This document shows positions 15,412 through 24,327 of a stretch of 48,509 nucleotides of DNA, in pieces. Source of the DNA: Rubricoccaceae bacterium (GTDB lineage Bacteria > Bacteroidota > Rhodothermia > Rhodothermales > Rubricoccaceae); assembly GCA_024639085.1 (NCBI GenBank), contig JAHEJB010000004.1, positions 1 to 48,509 of the forward strand. The letters run 5' to 3'. The position numbers were made by a program, and so were the translations under genes. Positions within the stretch are counted from its first letter, which is position 1; the number at the start of each line of letters is the position of its first letter. Under the pieces are notes generated by a model. The model ran no database searches and had not been told where the DNA came from. It saw nothing but the letters and a program-made list of their open reading frames with translations.

Positions 15412-16140
15412 CTATGCCGCCAGTACGGCCTCCACATGCGCCATCATTTCCGGCGTGTCCACATCTTGCCAGAAGCCGTCGCCGATATCCAGGGCGTGCA
15501 TCCGGCTCGTGGAAGCGAGATGGCGAACACCGTCGGAGAGAGAGGCATCGCCGTCACGATCATCCAGTGCCTGAAGCGCATCCATCAGGCCATCCGTGCA
15601 TACGAAGACGCCTGTATCGACCGCGTTGTAGTCTGTCAGTTTTTTATCAATGGCGACGATCTTGCCATCTTCGACCACAGCCTTCGTAGCATCATCCATG
15701 TCGAAGATGGAGTCCAGCTTGTAGTCCACGAGCAGCGCAGCGTGGCCAGGCTCGGGCAGATAGCTCCCAGCCAGTTCCATCACTTCATCGCCAAATACAT
15801 GGTCGGCCATCGTGAGGATGAAGTTGTCTTCCACAAATGGACGAGCAGCGAGAACCGACAGCCCGTTCTGCTTCTCGTAACGCTCGTTCATGGCGAAGAC
15901 TAACTCCAGCGGGCCATCGTACACAGATCCGATGGACTTCTGCATTGTCTTGGCGTGGTGGCCCAGAACGATCACGACCCTGTTGCATCCTGCAACCTCC
16001 AGACTCCGAAGCGTCCGGAGAATCAGCGGCTTTCCAGCAACCGGCGTCAGCGGCTTGAGGTCGGTGGAATCAACGACACCCTGCAGCCGCGAGCCGAAGC
16101 CAGCGGCCAGAACTACTGCTGTACGTCCAGGCGAATTCAT
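15412..16140 (-). CDS. Inositol-1-phosphate cytidylyltransferase-like nucleotidyltransferase
   Basis: The ATG at 16140 overlaps the TGA of the inositol-phosphate synthase gene (ATGA), giving 242 residues; an upstream in-frame extension would run inside that gene. The fold is that of sugar-phosphate nucleotidyltransferases: LAAGFGSRL (residues 11-19, nucleotide binding), LKPLTPVAGKPL (K29) and MADHVF (111-116, metal aspartate). QNGLSVLAARPFV and MADH closely resemble the cytidylyltransferase half of archaeal and Thermotoga IPCT/DIPPS fusions. Expected reaction: CTP plus inositol-1-phosphate to CDP-inositol and pyrophosphate. Here the enzyme is separate from its transferase partner, encoded two genes upstream. 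Confidence 0.82.
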   Translation of the reverse strand: MNSPGRTAVVLAAGFGSRLQGVVDSTDLKPLTPVAGKPLILRTLRSLEVAGCNRVVIVLGHHAKTMQKSIGSVYDGPLELVFAMNERYEKQNGLSVLAARPFVEDNFILTMADHVFGDEVMELAGSYLPEPGHAALLVDYKLDSIFDMDDATKAVVEDGKIVAIDKKLTDYNAVDTGVFVCTDGLMDALQALDDRDGDASLSDGVRHLASTSRMHALDIGDGFWQDVDTPEMMAHVEAVLAA

Positions 16141-17447
16141 GCGAGCTCGCCGACGTAGCTCTCCGATAGGTGCGTGACCGGCTCTTCGCCCATCATTACG
16201 CGAAGCGTGTTCTTCAGGCGGAAGTGCTGAATAAAGATGTCGTGCTCCTGTACGTGGCCTTCTTCGACGTGCGGGCCCTTGAAGTAGAACGATAGCCACT
16301 CCTGAATGCCCGAGCGACCGGCGCGATTAGCAAGATCGAGGAAGAGAGCGAGATCGAGCACAATGGGTGCAGCGAGAATGGAGTCGCGGCAAAGGAAATC
16401 AACCTTGATTTGCATCGGGTAGCCGAGCCAGCCGAAGATGTCGATGTTATCCCAGCCCTCCTTGGCGTCGCCGCGAGGCGGGTAATAATTGATGCGGACT
16501 TTGTGGTAGAGGTCCTTATACAGATCGGGGTAGATCTCAGGCTGCAGAATCGTATCCAACACACCCACTTTGGTGACTTCTTTCGCCTTAAAGCTCTCTG
16601 GATCGTCGAGCACTTCACCGTCGCGGTTGCCCAGGATGTTCGTCGAAAACCAGCCGCTGATGCCAAGCATTCTCGACTTGAAACCCGGTGCGAGGATCGT
16701 CTTCATGAGAGTCTGGCCCGTCTTGAAGTCTTTGCCCGCTATAGCCACGCCTTTTTGCTTAGCCAACTCCTCCAGAGCGCGGCAATCGGCTGAAAGGTTT
16801 GGCGCGCCATTGGCGTAAGGCACACCTTCCATAATGGCTGCATACGCATACAATTGCGACGGCGCGATGGCTTCGTCGTTATTGCGGAGGCCTTCCTCAA
16901 ATGCCTCGATAGACTCGTGGCAAGTAGACGGACGCTTGTACACTTCCGTCGAACCACACCAGACCATTACCGCGCGGGAAGAGCCGGTTTCTTCCATCCG
17001 GTTGCGGATGTCCGCACGGAGTCCTTCAGCAAGGTCCATCTTTGTCGCGCCTTGCTTCACATTCGGGCCATCAAGGTTCTTGACGTAAGCTTTGTCGAAA
17101 GCCGCTGTCATCGGCTTGATCGTGCGCATGAAGTCCTCAATGGGCTCCATATCCTGATAGCTCAATACGTCTGAGCGCTTCGCTGCATCGAAGCCATCAT
17201 CTGCATAAACATCCCAACCCCCGAACTCAAGATCCTCTAGCGGAGCAAGGTCACAGAAATCACGAATGAGCGGACTGCGGTTTTCAGAACGCTGTCCCAG
17301 TCGAATCGCCTGCATCTGCGTGAGCGAGCCTATGGGCTTCGCTCCGTGATTGCGCACCCGCTCAACTCCGGCAATGAATGTTGTGGCGACGGCACCGAGG
17401 CCTGGGGTGAGAACGAGCAGTTTGCCCTCGTGGGGAGAAACAGCCAT
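16137..17447 (-). CDS. Inositol-3-phosphate synthase
   Basis: A 436-residue NAD-dependent synthase converting glucose-6-phosphate to myo-inositol-phosphate. It begins LLVLTPGLGAVATTFIAG (NAD-binding GxGAVxTT). The central catalytic part contains YANGAPNLSADCRALEE, GKDFKTGQTLMKTILAPG and SWFSTNILGNRDGEVL, which hold the conserved lysines and NxxGNxDG-type residues of the family. The C-terminus has MQIKVDFLCRDSILAAPI. Length and motifs match bacterial enzymes. It precedes the cytidylyltransferase by ATGA overlap and follows the CDP-alcohol transferase by 62 bases, so substrate supply, activation and transfer are encoded together. Confidence 0.93.
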   Translation of the reverse strand: MAVSPHEGKLLVLTPGLGAVATTFIAGVERVRNHGAKPIGSLTQMQAIRLGQRSENRSPLIRDFCDLAPLEDLEFGGWDVYADDGFDAAKRSDVLSYQDMEPIEDFMRTIKPMTAAFDKAYVKNLDGPNVKQGATKMDLAEGLRADIRNRMEETGSSRAVMVWCGSTEVYKRPSTCHESIEAFEEGLRNNDEAIAPSQLYAYAAIMEGVPYANGAPNLSADCRALEELAKQKGVAIAGKDFKTGQTLMKTILAPGFKSRMLGISGWFSTNILGNRDGEVLDDPESFKAKEVTKVGVLDTILQPEIYPDLYKDLYHKVRINYYPPRGDAKEGWDNIDIFGWLGYPMQIKVDFLCRDSILAAPIVLDLALFLDLANRAGRSGIQEWLSFYFKGPHVEEGHVQEHDIFIQHFRLKNTLRVMMGEEPVTHLSESYVGELA

Positions 17448-17509
17448 GGAATCAGGGTGGAGAGAGAGTGGAAGAGAGGCCCGGATAGTCAGGCGAAGAC
17501 TGACGTGTG

Positions 17510-18436
17510 CTACGCAGCTACGAACGCGTCGCTTGAGGAGAGGTTGCTTTCGTTGGTTAGCCGCACCAGAAGCTGTTCATTTCGGCGAGACTGCATTATG
17601 CGCAGCAATACGAGAGAAAGGTTTAGAAGGCCAATTTCAAAAAGAAAGAAATAGACCGGATTCTTGGCCAGACACGCAATGAAGATGCCGATCGTACGGT
17701 AGTTGGAACTGAGAACTGACCAGGTTTTTACGGCGCTGCGATTCACGCTGCGATACGCCTCGCTTACTCGCTCCGTTTCGCCCGCGTCCTTCCATGACTC
17801 GAGCTGGGCAAAGAGCTGCCGATCGGCGCCTGCCACGCTGTTTTGAATGCTCACATTGGCGAGAAGTACGCCGCCGAGGAATCGGTTGAGACCGGACTTC
17901 TTTGCGATGCCAGCCCGGATTTCCTCAGGCGCGATGGGCCGTGCCGATTCTTTGCCGAACACCCAGTAGTCGTACATCTGTCGCTGAAGCTCGTACGTCG
18001 TGGCCTGAACTATGTGACTAACGCCGGCAACGACCGTCAGCCACCACACCCAGTTTCCGAAGGTGTCTGCCGCCGCCAAGGTCAGGCCGACGTAAACAAG
18101 AGCGAACGAAAGGTGGTCCACAAGACCGTCCATCGCCTTGCCTAGTTCAGAGGTTTTGCCAGTCAGGCGAGCCAACTGTCCATCGGCACCGTCCATCACG
18201 TGCCAACCAATCATCAACAGAAACCCGGTCAACGCCAGCTCCCAACGCTCGTAGTGGAAGTAGGACAAGGCGGCTAATCCACCAAAAATCATCCCCACCA
18301 ACGACACAGCGTTTGGATGGACGCCGAGTTTCGCAAAAAGAGAAACCAGCGCCCGGCTAATCGGGTGAATGAAATAGAGGTTTGAAACCTCCTCTATCTC
18401 GGTCGAACGTTTTACCTGAGTGGGGTCGCCAGCCAT
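17510..18436 (-). CDS. CDP-alcohol phosphotransferase (inositol phosphodiester synthesis)
   Basis: A 308-residue integral membrane enzyme with the complete catalytic signature D82xxD85G86xxA89R90-x8-G99xxxD103xxxD107, where the aspartates bind two metal ions. About six membrane segments surround it, starting after HPNAVSLVGMIFGG. Given the genes downstream it should use CDP-inositol and transfer phosphoinositol either to inositol-phosphate (di-myo-inositol phosphate route) or to a lipid alcohol. CDP-diacylglycerol with inositol-phosphate as acceptor is the alternative. The extra C-terminal 100 residues, with a soluble SYKD-like stretch and two further helices, are longer than the minimal family core. 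Confidence 0.88.
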   Translation of the reverse strand: MAGDPTQVKRSTEIEEVSNLYFIHPISRALVSLFAKLGVHPNAVSLVGMIFGGLAALSYFHYERWELALTGFLLMIGWHVMDGADGQLARLTGKTSELGKAMDGLVDHLSFALVYVGLTLAAADTFGNWVWWLTVVAGVSHIVQATTYELQRQMYDYWVFGKESARPIAPEEIRAGIAKKSGLNRFLGGVLLANVSIQNSVAGADRQLFAQLESWKDAGETERVSEAYRSVNRSAVKTWSVLSSNYRTIGIFIACLAKNPVYFFLFEIGLLNLSLVLLRIMQSRRNEQLLVRLTNESNLSSSDAFVAA

Positions 18437-18540
18437 GCGGCGTAAAGGATAATCAAGCTACGGAAGGTAATGTTTTGCCGGTCCGACAGGCCTTACGTCA
18501 CACACGTTTGGCTGGAACTGAACAAACCCTTGACAAAGTC

Positions 18541-19647
18541 TCAGGCAGCCTGGGATTCAGCTGGCTGTGCAATGACTTTTCGTTGCACATACTGGATGGC
18601 GATGTATACACCGACAAAGATGAACAAGTAGTAACTCAGAAGCCTCCACGCGAGCAATGTTGGCGCGACGAGGGGTTCCGGCTGGATCGGCGGTCCGAAG
18701 AAAAGCAAATAGAGGCCTTCCATAGCGCCAGCGCCACCTGGGGTAGGTAAGAAGAGCGCTGCCAGTTGAAGCGCGGCCGCTCGAAGGAAAACGAGGAGCT
18801 TGTCCACCGTCGGGTAGACACTCCATATTAGGAAGACCGGTAGAAGGTACCGGCTGATCCAGGGCACGATGGAAAGGACAAAGCCCTTCAAATAAAACAT
18901 TGGCGACTGTGAGCGAAGGATTTCAGCGCGCTCCTTCATCTCGCCCATAACCCGCAAAGCGCGCGTGCGAAAACGCCGGATCCATCTGAGGCGAAAGACC
19001 GTCCCGACAATAATTGCCAGAAGCCTCGGATTAATAAGTGTGCTATAGGCTAGTATGGTAACCCAGGAGATAAAGACCACAAAGGCCGTCATCATTGACG
19101 CGAAGCCCACCGTGCCCATCGCATCGGGAAAAATGTCCAGATAGAAGCCAAGGATCACTATCGTGGGCATCAGGAATACAGACCAGAACTGCTCAATCAG
19201 CAGCGAAAACAGGAAGATGGATGTCGCCTCGCCCAGCGGAATGCCTCGGTCTTTCGCCACGAAGACGGCTGCAAATGGGCCACCACCAATAGTGGAAGGC
19301 GTAACGTAGGAAAAGAAATCCCACGCAAACTGACTTCGAATGCCGTCTCTTACACTCAGCTGACCACCGGAAAAGTAGTTGAGCCTCCATCCGCCGAAGT
19401 ACACGCGAATGACAACCGTGCCGACTGCTGCGAAAAGAAGCCACGGGTTAAACTCGCCGAGGAGTTCACCAAACGTGCCAAGGTCAAACGTGTAGTAGCT
19501 GATGACAACCAGCACACTCAGACTCAATAAGAGAGGCCAGAGTATGCTGCTGATCTTAATCTTCTGCTGCGCATCCGTTAAGGGCGCAGTCTCATCAGCG
19601 AAGGGTTCAGCCTCAACGGCAATGTCTGATGTGGGCGAGGCGTTCAA
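18541..19647 (-). CDS. Flippase-like membrane protein (LPG_synthase_TM family)
   Basis: A 368-residue protein with about eight membrane helices, starting at TTG (19647) since no ATG precedes the first helix in a suitable position. It has the marker of the lysylphosphatidylglycerol-synthase transmembrane/UPF0104 group: LPTPGGAGAMEGLYLLFF near residue 315, and GGGPFAAVFVAKDRGIPLGEA around residue 120. The family includes the flippase half of MprF and many proteins beside lipid or glycolipid synthesis genes. It lies 104 bases upstream of the CDP-alcohol transferase and is probably first in the operon. Its presence favours a membrane-lipid product over a soluble solute. Confidence 0.82.
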   Translation of the reverse strand: MNASPTSDIAVEAEPFADETAPLTDAQQKIKISSILWPLLLSLSVLVVISYYTFDLGTFGELLGEFNPWLLFAAVGTVVIRVYFGGWRLNYFSGGQLSVRDGIRSQFAWDFFSYVTPSTIGGGPFAAVFVAKDRGIPLGEATSIFLFSLLIEQFWSVFLMPTIVILGFYLDIFPDAMGTVGFASMMTAFVVFISWVTILAYSTLINPRLLAIIVGTVFRLRWIRRFRTRALRVMGEMKERAEILRSQSPMFYLKGFVLSIVPWISRYLLPVFLIWSVYPTVDKLLVFLRAAALQLAALFLPTPGGAGAMEGLYLLFFGPPIQPEPLVAPTLLAWRLLSYYLFIFVGVYIAIQYVQRKVIAQPAESQAA

Positions 19648-19839
19648 AAGCTTAAGGACAGCTGCGAAACGAGCAACTTACTGCAATCGTCTTGCGCCAA
19701 GCGGACAAGAGCCTAGCAGGTCGCCCATCTCGATGCCATAACGACTCTCCTCTGTAGGCGATGGGCTATTTTCGGACGTTGATCTACCAGCGGATTGGCA
19801 GACGAAACCAGGTAGTTCTGCTATCGAATCGAAAACATC

Positions 19840-20925
19840 ATGCGCTTCAAGCTACTCGTCGGTTCGCAGGAGTTCTGGTCACATTTACGATCTGACATTG
19901 AAGCCGCTCGTACGTCAGTTTGTGTCCAGACGCTCTCATTCGAAGCGGATGAAGCAGGCTATGGGTTGTCGGAGGCGATCCGCACGTGTGAGGCTGCCGA
20001 CCGTCGAATAATCGTCGATCGGTTTACTCACCACTTCATTGCGGACCGCTGGGTGTTCTCTCCATTAAATCGCCTTGACAAGGCTCACCGGTCGGAAGTT
20101 GTGGGAACTCGCGAAATGTTTGGACACAACGCGGAGGCTGGAGTTGAGACCAAGTGGGTCAACCCTTTCGGAATTTTATATCACAAGGCGTCCGTACGTA
20201 ATCACAAGAAGATGATCCTGGTCGACGACCGGATCGCGTATATCGGCGGCATCAATTTTAGCGACCACAATTTTGAGTGGCACGATATGATGGTCCGGAT
20301 TGATGATCCGGACGTGACGCAGTTCATGAAAGCCGATTTCGATAGTACTTGGGAAGGCAGGGATGTCTATTCGCGAGGTGAATTTGACGGCCTTGTGATC
20401 CGCCTCATCGACGGGAAGACCAACGAGCAGACGTTCTCCGAGGTGTTTACCCTGATTGGCGCGGCAACCGACTCGATCTTTATCGAAAGCCCGTATCTCT
20501 CATGGCCTTTCTGGGATTACTTGAGATCCGCGGTAGATCGAGGCGTCGACGTTACCATTCTGATGCCGGCTGACAACAATCGTGGATGGGTTCGGCGGTA
20601 CACCACGTGGGAGGCAGCCCGCTCTGGAATTAATCTCCGCTACTACACTCCGAAGATGACGCACCTCAAGTCGATGCTGATCGACGAAAGCTTACTAATC
20701 GTTGGATCGTCAAACTTCGACTACTTCAGTTATCGCTCCCAACAGGAAGTAGTGGTAGCTGTAACGGACGAAGGACTCGTGTCAGAGTTCATCGAACGCG
20801 TGCGTGATGCGGACCTGGCTCAATCACGGTCGGTCGATACATCCGAAGCGAAGGGAAATACCGTCGTGCTCTATGGTTTCATCAGGGCTATCGGGAAGCT
20901 CGCTACGACGCTCGCAAAGCTGTAG
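19840..20925 (+). CDS. Phospholipase D / cardiolipin synthase-like protein
   Basis: A 361-residue protein with two HKD motifs: HKKMILVD starting at His122 and HLKSMLID starting at His275, each followed by the expected GGINFSDHN or GSSNFDYFS. The spacing of about 150 residues is normal for cardiolipin-synthase-like enzymes, but the two N-terminal membrane helices of ClsA are absent and there is no signal peptide, as in ClsB. It probably transfers phosphatidyl groups between lipids. It is divergent from the inositol operon (192 bases between starts), which suggests a shared lipid theme. TATTTTCG at 19767 is a possible -7 element. Confidence 0.88.
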   Translation: MRFKLLVGSQEFWSHLRSDIEAARTSVCVQTLSFEADEAGYGLSEAIRTCEAADRRIIVDRFTHHFIADRWVFSPLNRLDKAHRSEVVGTREMFGHNAEAGVETKWVNPFGILYHKASVRNHKKMILVDDRIAYIGGINFSDHNFEWHDMMVRIDDPDVTQFMKADFDSTWEGRDVYSRGEFDGLVIRLIDGKTNEQTFSEVFTLIGAATDSIFIESPYLSWPFWDYLRSAVDRGVDVTILMPADNNRGWVRRYTTWEAARSGINLRYYTPKMTHLKSMLIDESLLIVGSSNFDYFSYRSQQEVVVAVTDEGLVSEFIERVRDADLAQSRSVDTSEAKGNTVVLYGFIRAIGKLATTLAKL

Positions 20926-20988
20926 GGCACGAAGCGACGTCGAAGAACGAGCGTCGGGCTTGCAACCCAACTCGACAATCTGCTCGGC

Positions 20989-22983
20989 TCAGTCCTCCTT
21001 CTCAAACCAGATGTCTCTAGCACGGCCGTTTCCAGCCATGAAACCTGTTATGACGCCCTGTTCATCTCGAACAAAGTCGAGTGTGGCAATAGGAAAGCCG
21101 CCTGAAAAGTTCTCTTCTGAGGTATGACTGAGGTTGATGTCATCCCAACGACGGTGCTGCAAGACGAGTCCCTCCTCCTCGACAACAATACTATAGAAGG
21201 CCTCCAGCTCCTCGCTGAAATAGAGCCCTGTATAGTCGGCAAGTTCCAAGTCAACTCCTTCCTCAAGTCGATTGGCGGGATGGTCACCGTTCTGGTGGAG
21301 CGTTATTGTCGAGACCGTCCCATCGTCGTTGCGATTGAAGGTCACCGACGCTTCGGCGACACGCAATTCAAATGTCGTTCCCGTGGTGTGAAAGATTTCG
21401 AGCTCAGGCTGACCTGTCGCCTGTGTGTAGAAATTGTCACCGTCTCGGCGGAATGCGAGAATGAAGCCGGGGGCTTCTTCCATCTCATACCGACCAACGA
21501 ACGCGTCAAAATCTGCCGAGTTGAATTCAGTTTCGGTTTCTGCTAGTTCCACCGGATCCGGTGCGGCTTCTTCCGCTTGGAGTCCCTCGTCTTCTTCAAC
21601 TTCAAATACATCGCCAAAGAACGCTTCCGATATTCTTTCAGGAGCGTTTCCGGGCACGCCGGCAAAGTTGCTGAGGATGATCAGGCCAACATTGTCATCA
21701 GGCAGAAAGCCGAATTCCGAACGGTGCGCAGTGTCGGCTCCGCCATGTTGAATACGTCGGGCCCCACGCATTTCATCAATAAAGAGGCCAAATCCGTAGC
21801 CGGTCTCTTCTCCATCCGTGAGCTCGTAAGATGTAGTCATTTGATCGATGACGTGGCGACCTCCCAATTCCGCCGTCCGGTAGTTATCCATCCATTTGGC
21901 GAGGTCGCCGACCGTTGAGTAGATACCTCCGGCACCCATGGCTCCACCCAGATCCGACACATTCTGCCAACCGCCTTCTTCACTAGGCACGTAACCCTGC
22001 GAGGCACCCGGCACGATATGCATATTGGAAAATCGAACGTACGTATTCGTCATTCCAAGCGGCTCGAAAACGTTGGCTCGCATCCAATCGGGGAATGACT
22101 CTCCCGTAACACGCACGACGACTTCAGCCAATAGGCCATAAGCCGTGTTGTTATAATTCCATTCCGAGCCCGGTGAATTCTGCAGCTCAGGTTGCCGCTT
22201 AACGACCTCGATAAGCTCTTCGTGCTCAATGCCATCACCTAGATCCAATCGCCTACCGCCAATGGCCAACGTGTTCAGGAACTCTCTGTACCCGCTTGTG
22301 TGGGTCAGCAAATGACGAAGGGTAACGGTTTCGCCAAGGTCGGGGAGTTCGGGGATGTAGTCGCGAACGTCATCGTCGAGCTCCAGTTCGCCGCGCTCAG
22401 CCAGCATCGTGATCGCGAATGCTGTGAACTGCTTGGAGGTAGAGCCAATGTTCGTCGGCGTGTCAACGGTGAACGGGACGCTGTAAGTGAGATTGGCCAT
22501 CCCGTACGCCTTCGAAAAAGCAAGCTCTCCGTCTCGGACGACACCAACAACAACACCAGGCGAAGTATTGCGGTTAAACGAGGCCATCAACTGATCAACG
22601 ATTTCCGCCGGCTCGGTAGCTACAGGTTCAATGCGGTCGATAACCAGCGCATAGTCGCCCTCCTCGTCTTCGAAGGGCTCAATGGCAATCCCGTACGTTC
22701 CTGCATCTTCTACCTCGAATTGGAAGGATTCAACCCCGCGGCCAGATACGTCAACTTGTTCAACCAGTTCACCTTCTGGACCGAAGACTGAAATGACCAC
22801 ATCCACGGAAATCTGATCGGCCCAGCCAGCCACGAATTGGTCGGCAGCGAGATCAATCGAGTATCTGTCTTCATCTCCGTGAACCAACGCGCCTTCGACG
22901 GACTCGCCAAGGCTTAATGGTGTTTGTGCGGCAACCGCCTGGGCGAACACGAAGAGAAAAACGAGAAATAGGGTACGCTTCAT
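20989..22983 (-). CDS. Secreted serine hydrolase (beta-lactamase/class C fold) with N-terminal PPC domain
   Basis: The ATG at 22983 is chosen because a signal peptide (MKRTLFLVFLFVFAQAVAAQ) follows. Product 664 residues. Residues 21-118 form a PPC-like beta-sandwich ending in EDEEGDYALVI. The beta-lactamase domain follows (about 125-490) with nucleophile Ser181 in STSK184, Tyr277-x-Asn279 (YNN) and HGG as the third motif. The last 150 residues are DUF3471-like strands. Such proteins are D-aminopeptidases, esterases or penicillin-binding relatives, not drug-hydrolysing enzymes by default. It ends 63 bases from the convergent phospholipase D gene. Confidence 0.87.
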   Translation of the reverse strand: MKRTLFLVFLFVFAQAVAAQTPLSLGESVEGALVHGDEDRYSIDLAADQFVAGWADQISVDVVISVFGPEGELVEQVDVSGRGVESFQFEVEDAGTYGIAIEPFEDEEGDYALVIDRIEPVATEPAEIVDQLMASFNRNTSPGVVVGVVRDGELAFSKAYGMANLTYSVPFTVDTPTNIGSTSKQFTAFAITMLAERGELELDDDVRDYIPELPDLGETVTLRHLLTHTSGYREFLNTLAIGGRRLDLGDGIEHEELIEVVKRQPELQNSPGSEWNYNNTAYGLLAEVVVRVTGESFPDWMRANVFEPLGMTNTYVRFSNMHIVPGASQGYVPSEEGGWQNVSDLGGAMGAGGIYSTVGDLAKWMDNYRTAELGGRHVIDQMTTSYELTDGEETGYGFGLFIDEMRGARRIQHGGADTAHRSEFGFLPDDNVGLIILSNFAGVPGNAPERISEAFFGDVFEVEEDEGLQAEEAAPDPVELAETETEFNSADFDAFVGRYEMEEAPGFILAFRRDGDNFYTQATGQPELEIFHTTGTTFELRVAEASVTFNRNDDGTVSTITLHQNGDHPANRLEEGVDLELADYTGLYFSEELEAFYSIVVEEEGLVLQHRRWDDINLSHTSEENFSGGFPIATLDFVRDEQGVITGFMAGNGRARDIWFEKED

Positions 22984-23050
22984 GGTTGTGAGAGTTGGGT
23001 GATGAACCGCCGTACGGGCTGTTCGCACGCTGGTTACGAACGTAATGATT

Positions 23051-23797
23051 CTACGAAGTGAGCCGCTCCAATCTCCAAACCGTCACATCCAGCTTTCGCG
23101 AAAAGTGGAGCAGGGGTGGGCTATCAAGCGGTTCGATGCCGAGTGGCTTGAGCATGGTATTGGTTTCGATAGTTGCCTCGGCGTGTTGCAACGGCCATGG
23201 CTGGTGATGGACGTCGGCGCGGAAAAGTGTGCCCTGAGGGCTCTGCGCATACAAACAGTACCGCTCCGTCAGCCAATAATCGAGGGTGCCCGGATTGGCT
23301 TGGCACACATCCGACGTTGGATGATAGGATCCCACGAACTCTGGTCCATGCTCACCATGAATCCGACGCGTTGAATAGTGCACGGACTGGCCTTCATGCT
23401 TCAAATTCATCCGGGCGCGAAAGTAGGGCAAGTGGAAAAATCGCCGAGCAGCCCAGACTGCTAGTGGGTTCCGCGCATCCAGGCTGAAAAACCAAACGCC
23501 GGGCTTGCCCTCTGCCTCCACATACGTCCGCACATTGATTTCAGGGAAATTCGAGATCCACGGAAGCGCCGGTACAAACCGTGGTCGGACATCCAGTAGG
23601 AAAGGCACGACACCAATCCACGCCGAGCCGTCGAATTCCTGCAGTGTCAGATCTTGTGGGATCAAAGGACGAAGTTGTTCCGCAGAAATAGGCCAGTGCG
23701 CAAAGAGCAGGTGGCTCCAAGTCTGTGCCCACTGCCATGGTCGCGAGGGGAGAGCCCAAGGCCGATGATCGGTTGGGCTGAGTGCGGGATGACCCAT
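23051..23797 (-). CDS. DUF2071 (YqjF-like) protein
   Basis: A 248-residue cytosolic protein of the DUF2071/YqjF family: WSHLLFAHWPISAEQLRPLIP, then DGSAWIGVVPFLL, a FPEINVRTYVEAEGKPGVWF stretch and DYWLTERYCLY, in the order normal for the family. The fold resembles acetoacetate decarboxylase; no reaction has been shown. It starts 26 bases after the methyltransferase stop and is probably cotranscribed with it. Confidence 0.85.
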   Translation of the reverse strand: MGHPALSPTDHRPWALPSRPWQWAQTWSHLLFAHWPISAEQLRPLIPQDLTLQEFDGSAWIGVVPFLLDVRPRFVPALPWISNFPEINVRTYVEAEGKPGVWFFSLDARNPLAVWAARRFFHLPYFRARMNLKHEGQSVHYSTRRIHGEHGPEFVGSYHPTSDVCQANPGTLDYWLTERYCLYAQSPQGTLFRADVHHQPWPLQHAEATIETNTMLKPLGIEPLDSPPLLHFSRKLDVTVWRLERLTS

Positions 23798-23823
23798 GGC
23801 TGAAACTTACCGGAGCGAACCGA

Positions 23824-24306
23824 TCAAATCCATCGTCGCACGCTTTCCCGATACGTTCCATACTCTTTACCAAACTCCGCTGTCAGATACGCCTCTTCTT
23901 TGGAATAACCAGCTTCCACAGGGGACCAAGCTGCTAGCGGTAACATCAATAAGGGCCAGATTGAATTGACCCAAAGCCCAACACCGAGATACAGCAGCGT
24001 TAGCCCGAAGTACATTGGATTGCGGCTGAAACGAAAAGGACCGATGGTTACAAGTTGCGACGCAGGACGATGAGGAATGATTGCGGTTCTGGCGCGAAGG
24101 AATGAAATCAGTGCCCAGAATCCGATGAGCCCTCCGGCGACCAGTATGGCGATAGCGGCTATTGGGCCGACGGCTCGCACACCATCTGGGAGCATGTCGA
24201 CAGGCGCGAGTTGCTCGATTCCCAATCCAATCAGAAAGGCCACCACAAATAGCAGCGGAGGTGGAAATGGGGCGCCCGGACCTTTGCTCGATTCTGAACC
24301 AGACAT
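23824..24306 (-). CDS. Isoprenylcysteine-carboxyl-methyltransferase-like membrane protein
   Basis: 160 residues, four to five membrane helices. The C-terminal half carries the ICMT/PEMT signature: TIGPFRFSRNPMYFGLTLLYLG (RNPxY is the SAM-binding turn) and a late E-E-x-x-L-x-x-x-F-G-x-x-Y pattern. In bacteria such proteins methylate small membrane-associated or lipid substrates; prenylated proteins are not expected. It lies between DUF4956 (21 bases upstream) and DUF2071 (26 bases downstream). Confidence 0.83.
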   Translation of the reverse strand: MSGSESSKGPGAPFPPPLLFVVAFLIGLGIEQLAPVDMLPDGVRAVGPIAAIAILVAGGLIGFWALISFLRARTAIIPHRPASQLVTIGPFRFSRNPMYFGLTLLYLGVGLWVNSIWPLLMLPLAAWSPVEAGYSKEEAYLTAEFGKEYGTYRESVRRWI

Positions 24307-24327
24307 ATGCCTCCCGACAAAGTCGAA

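Noticed and set aside
16140-16299. Upstream extension of the cytidylyltransferase frame
   Set aside because: It would lie wholly within the inositol-phosphate synthase gene and add an arginine-rich tail without family similarity; the ATGA start fits better.
20926-20988. Terminator between phospholipase D and serine-hydrolase genes
   Set aside because: Only a 5-bp CGACG/CGTCG pairing with an 11-base loop and no U run; too weak to list.
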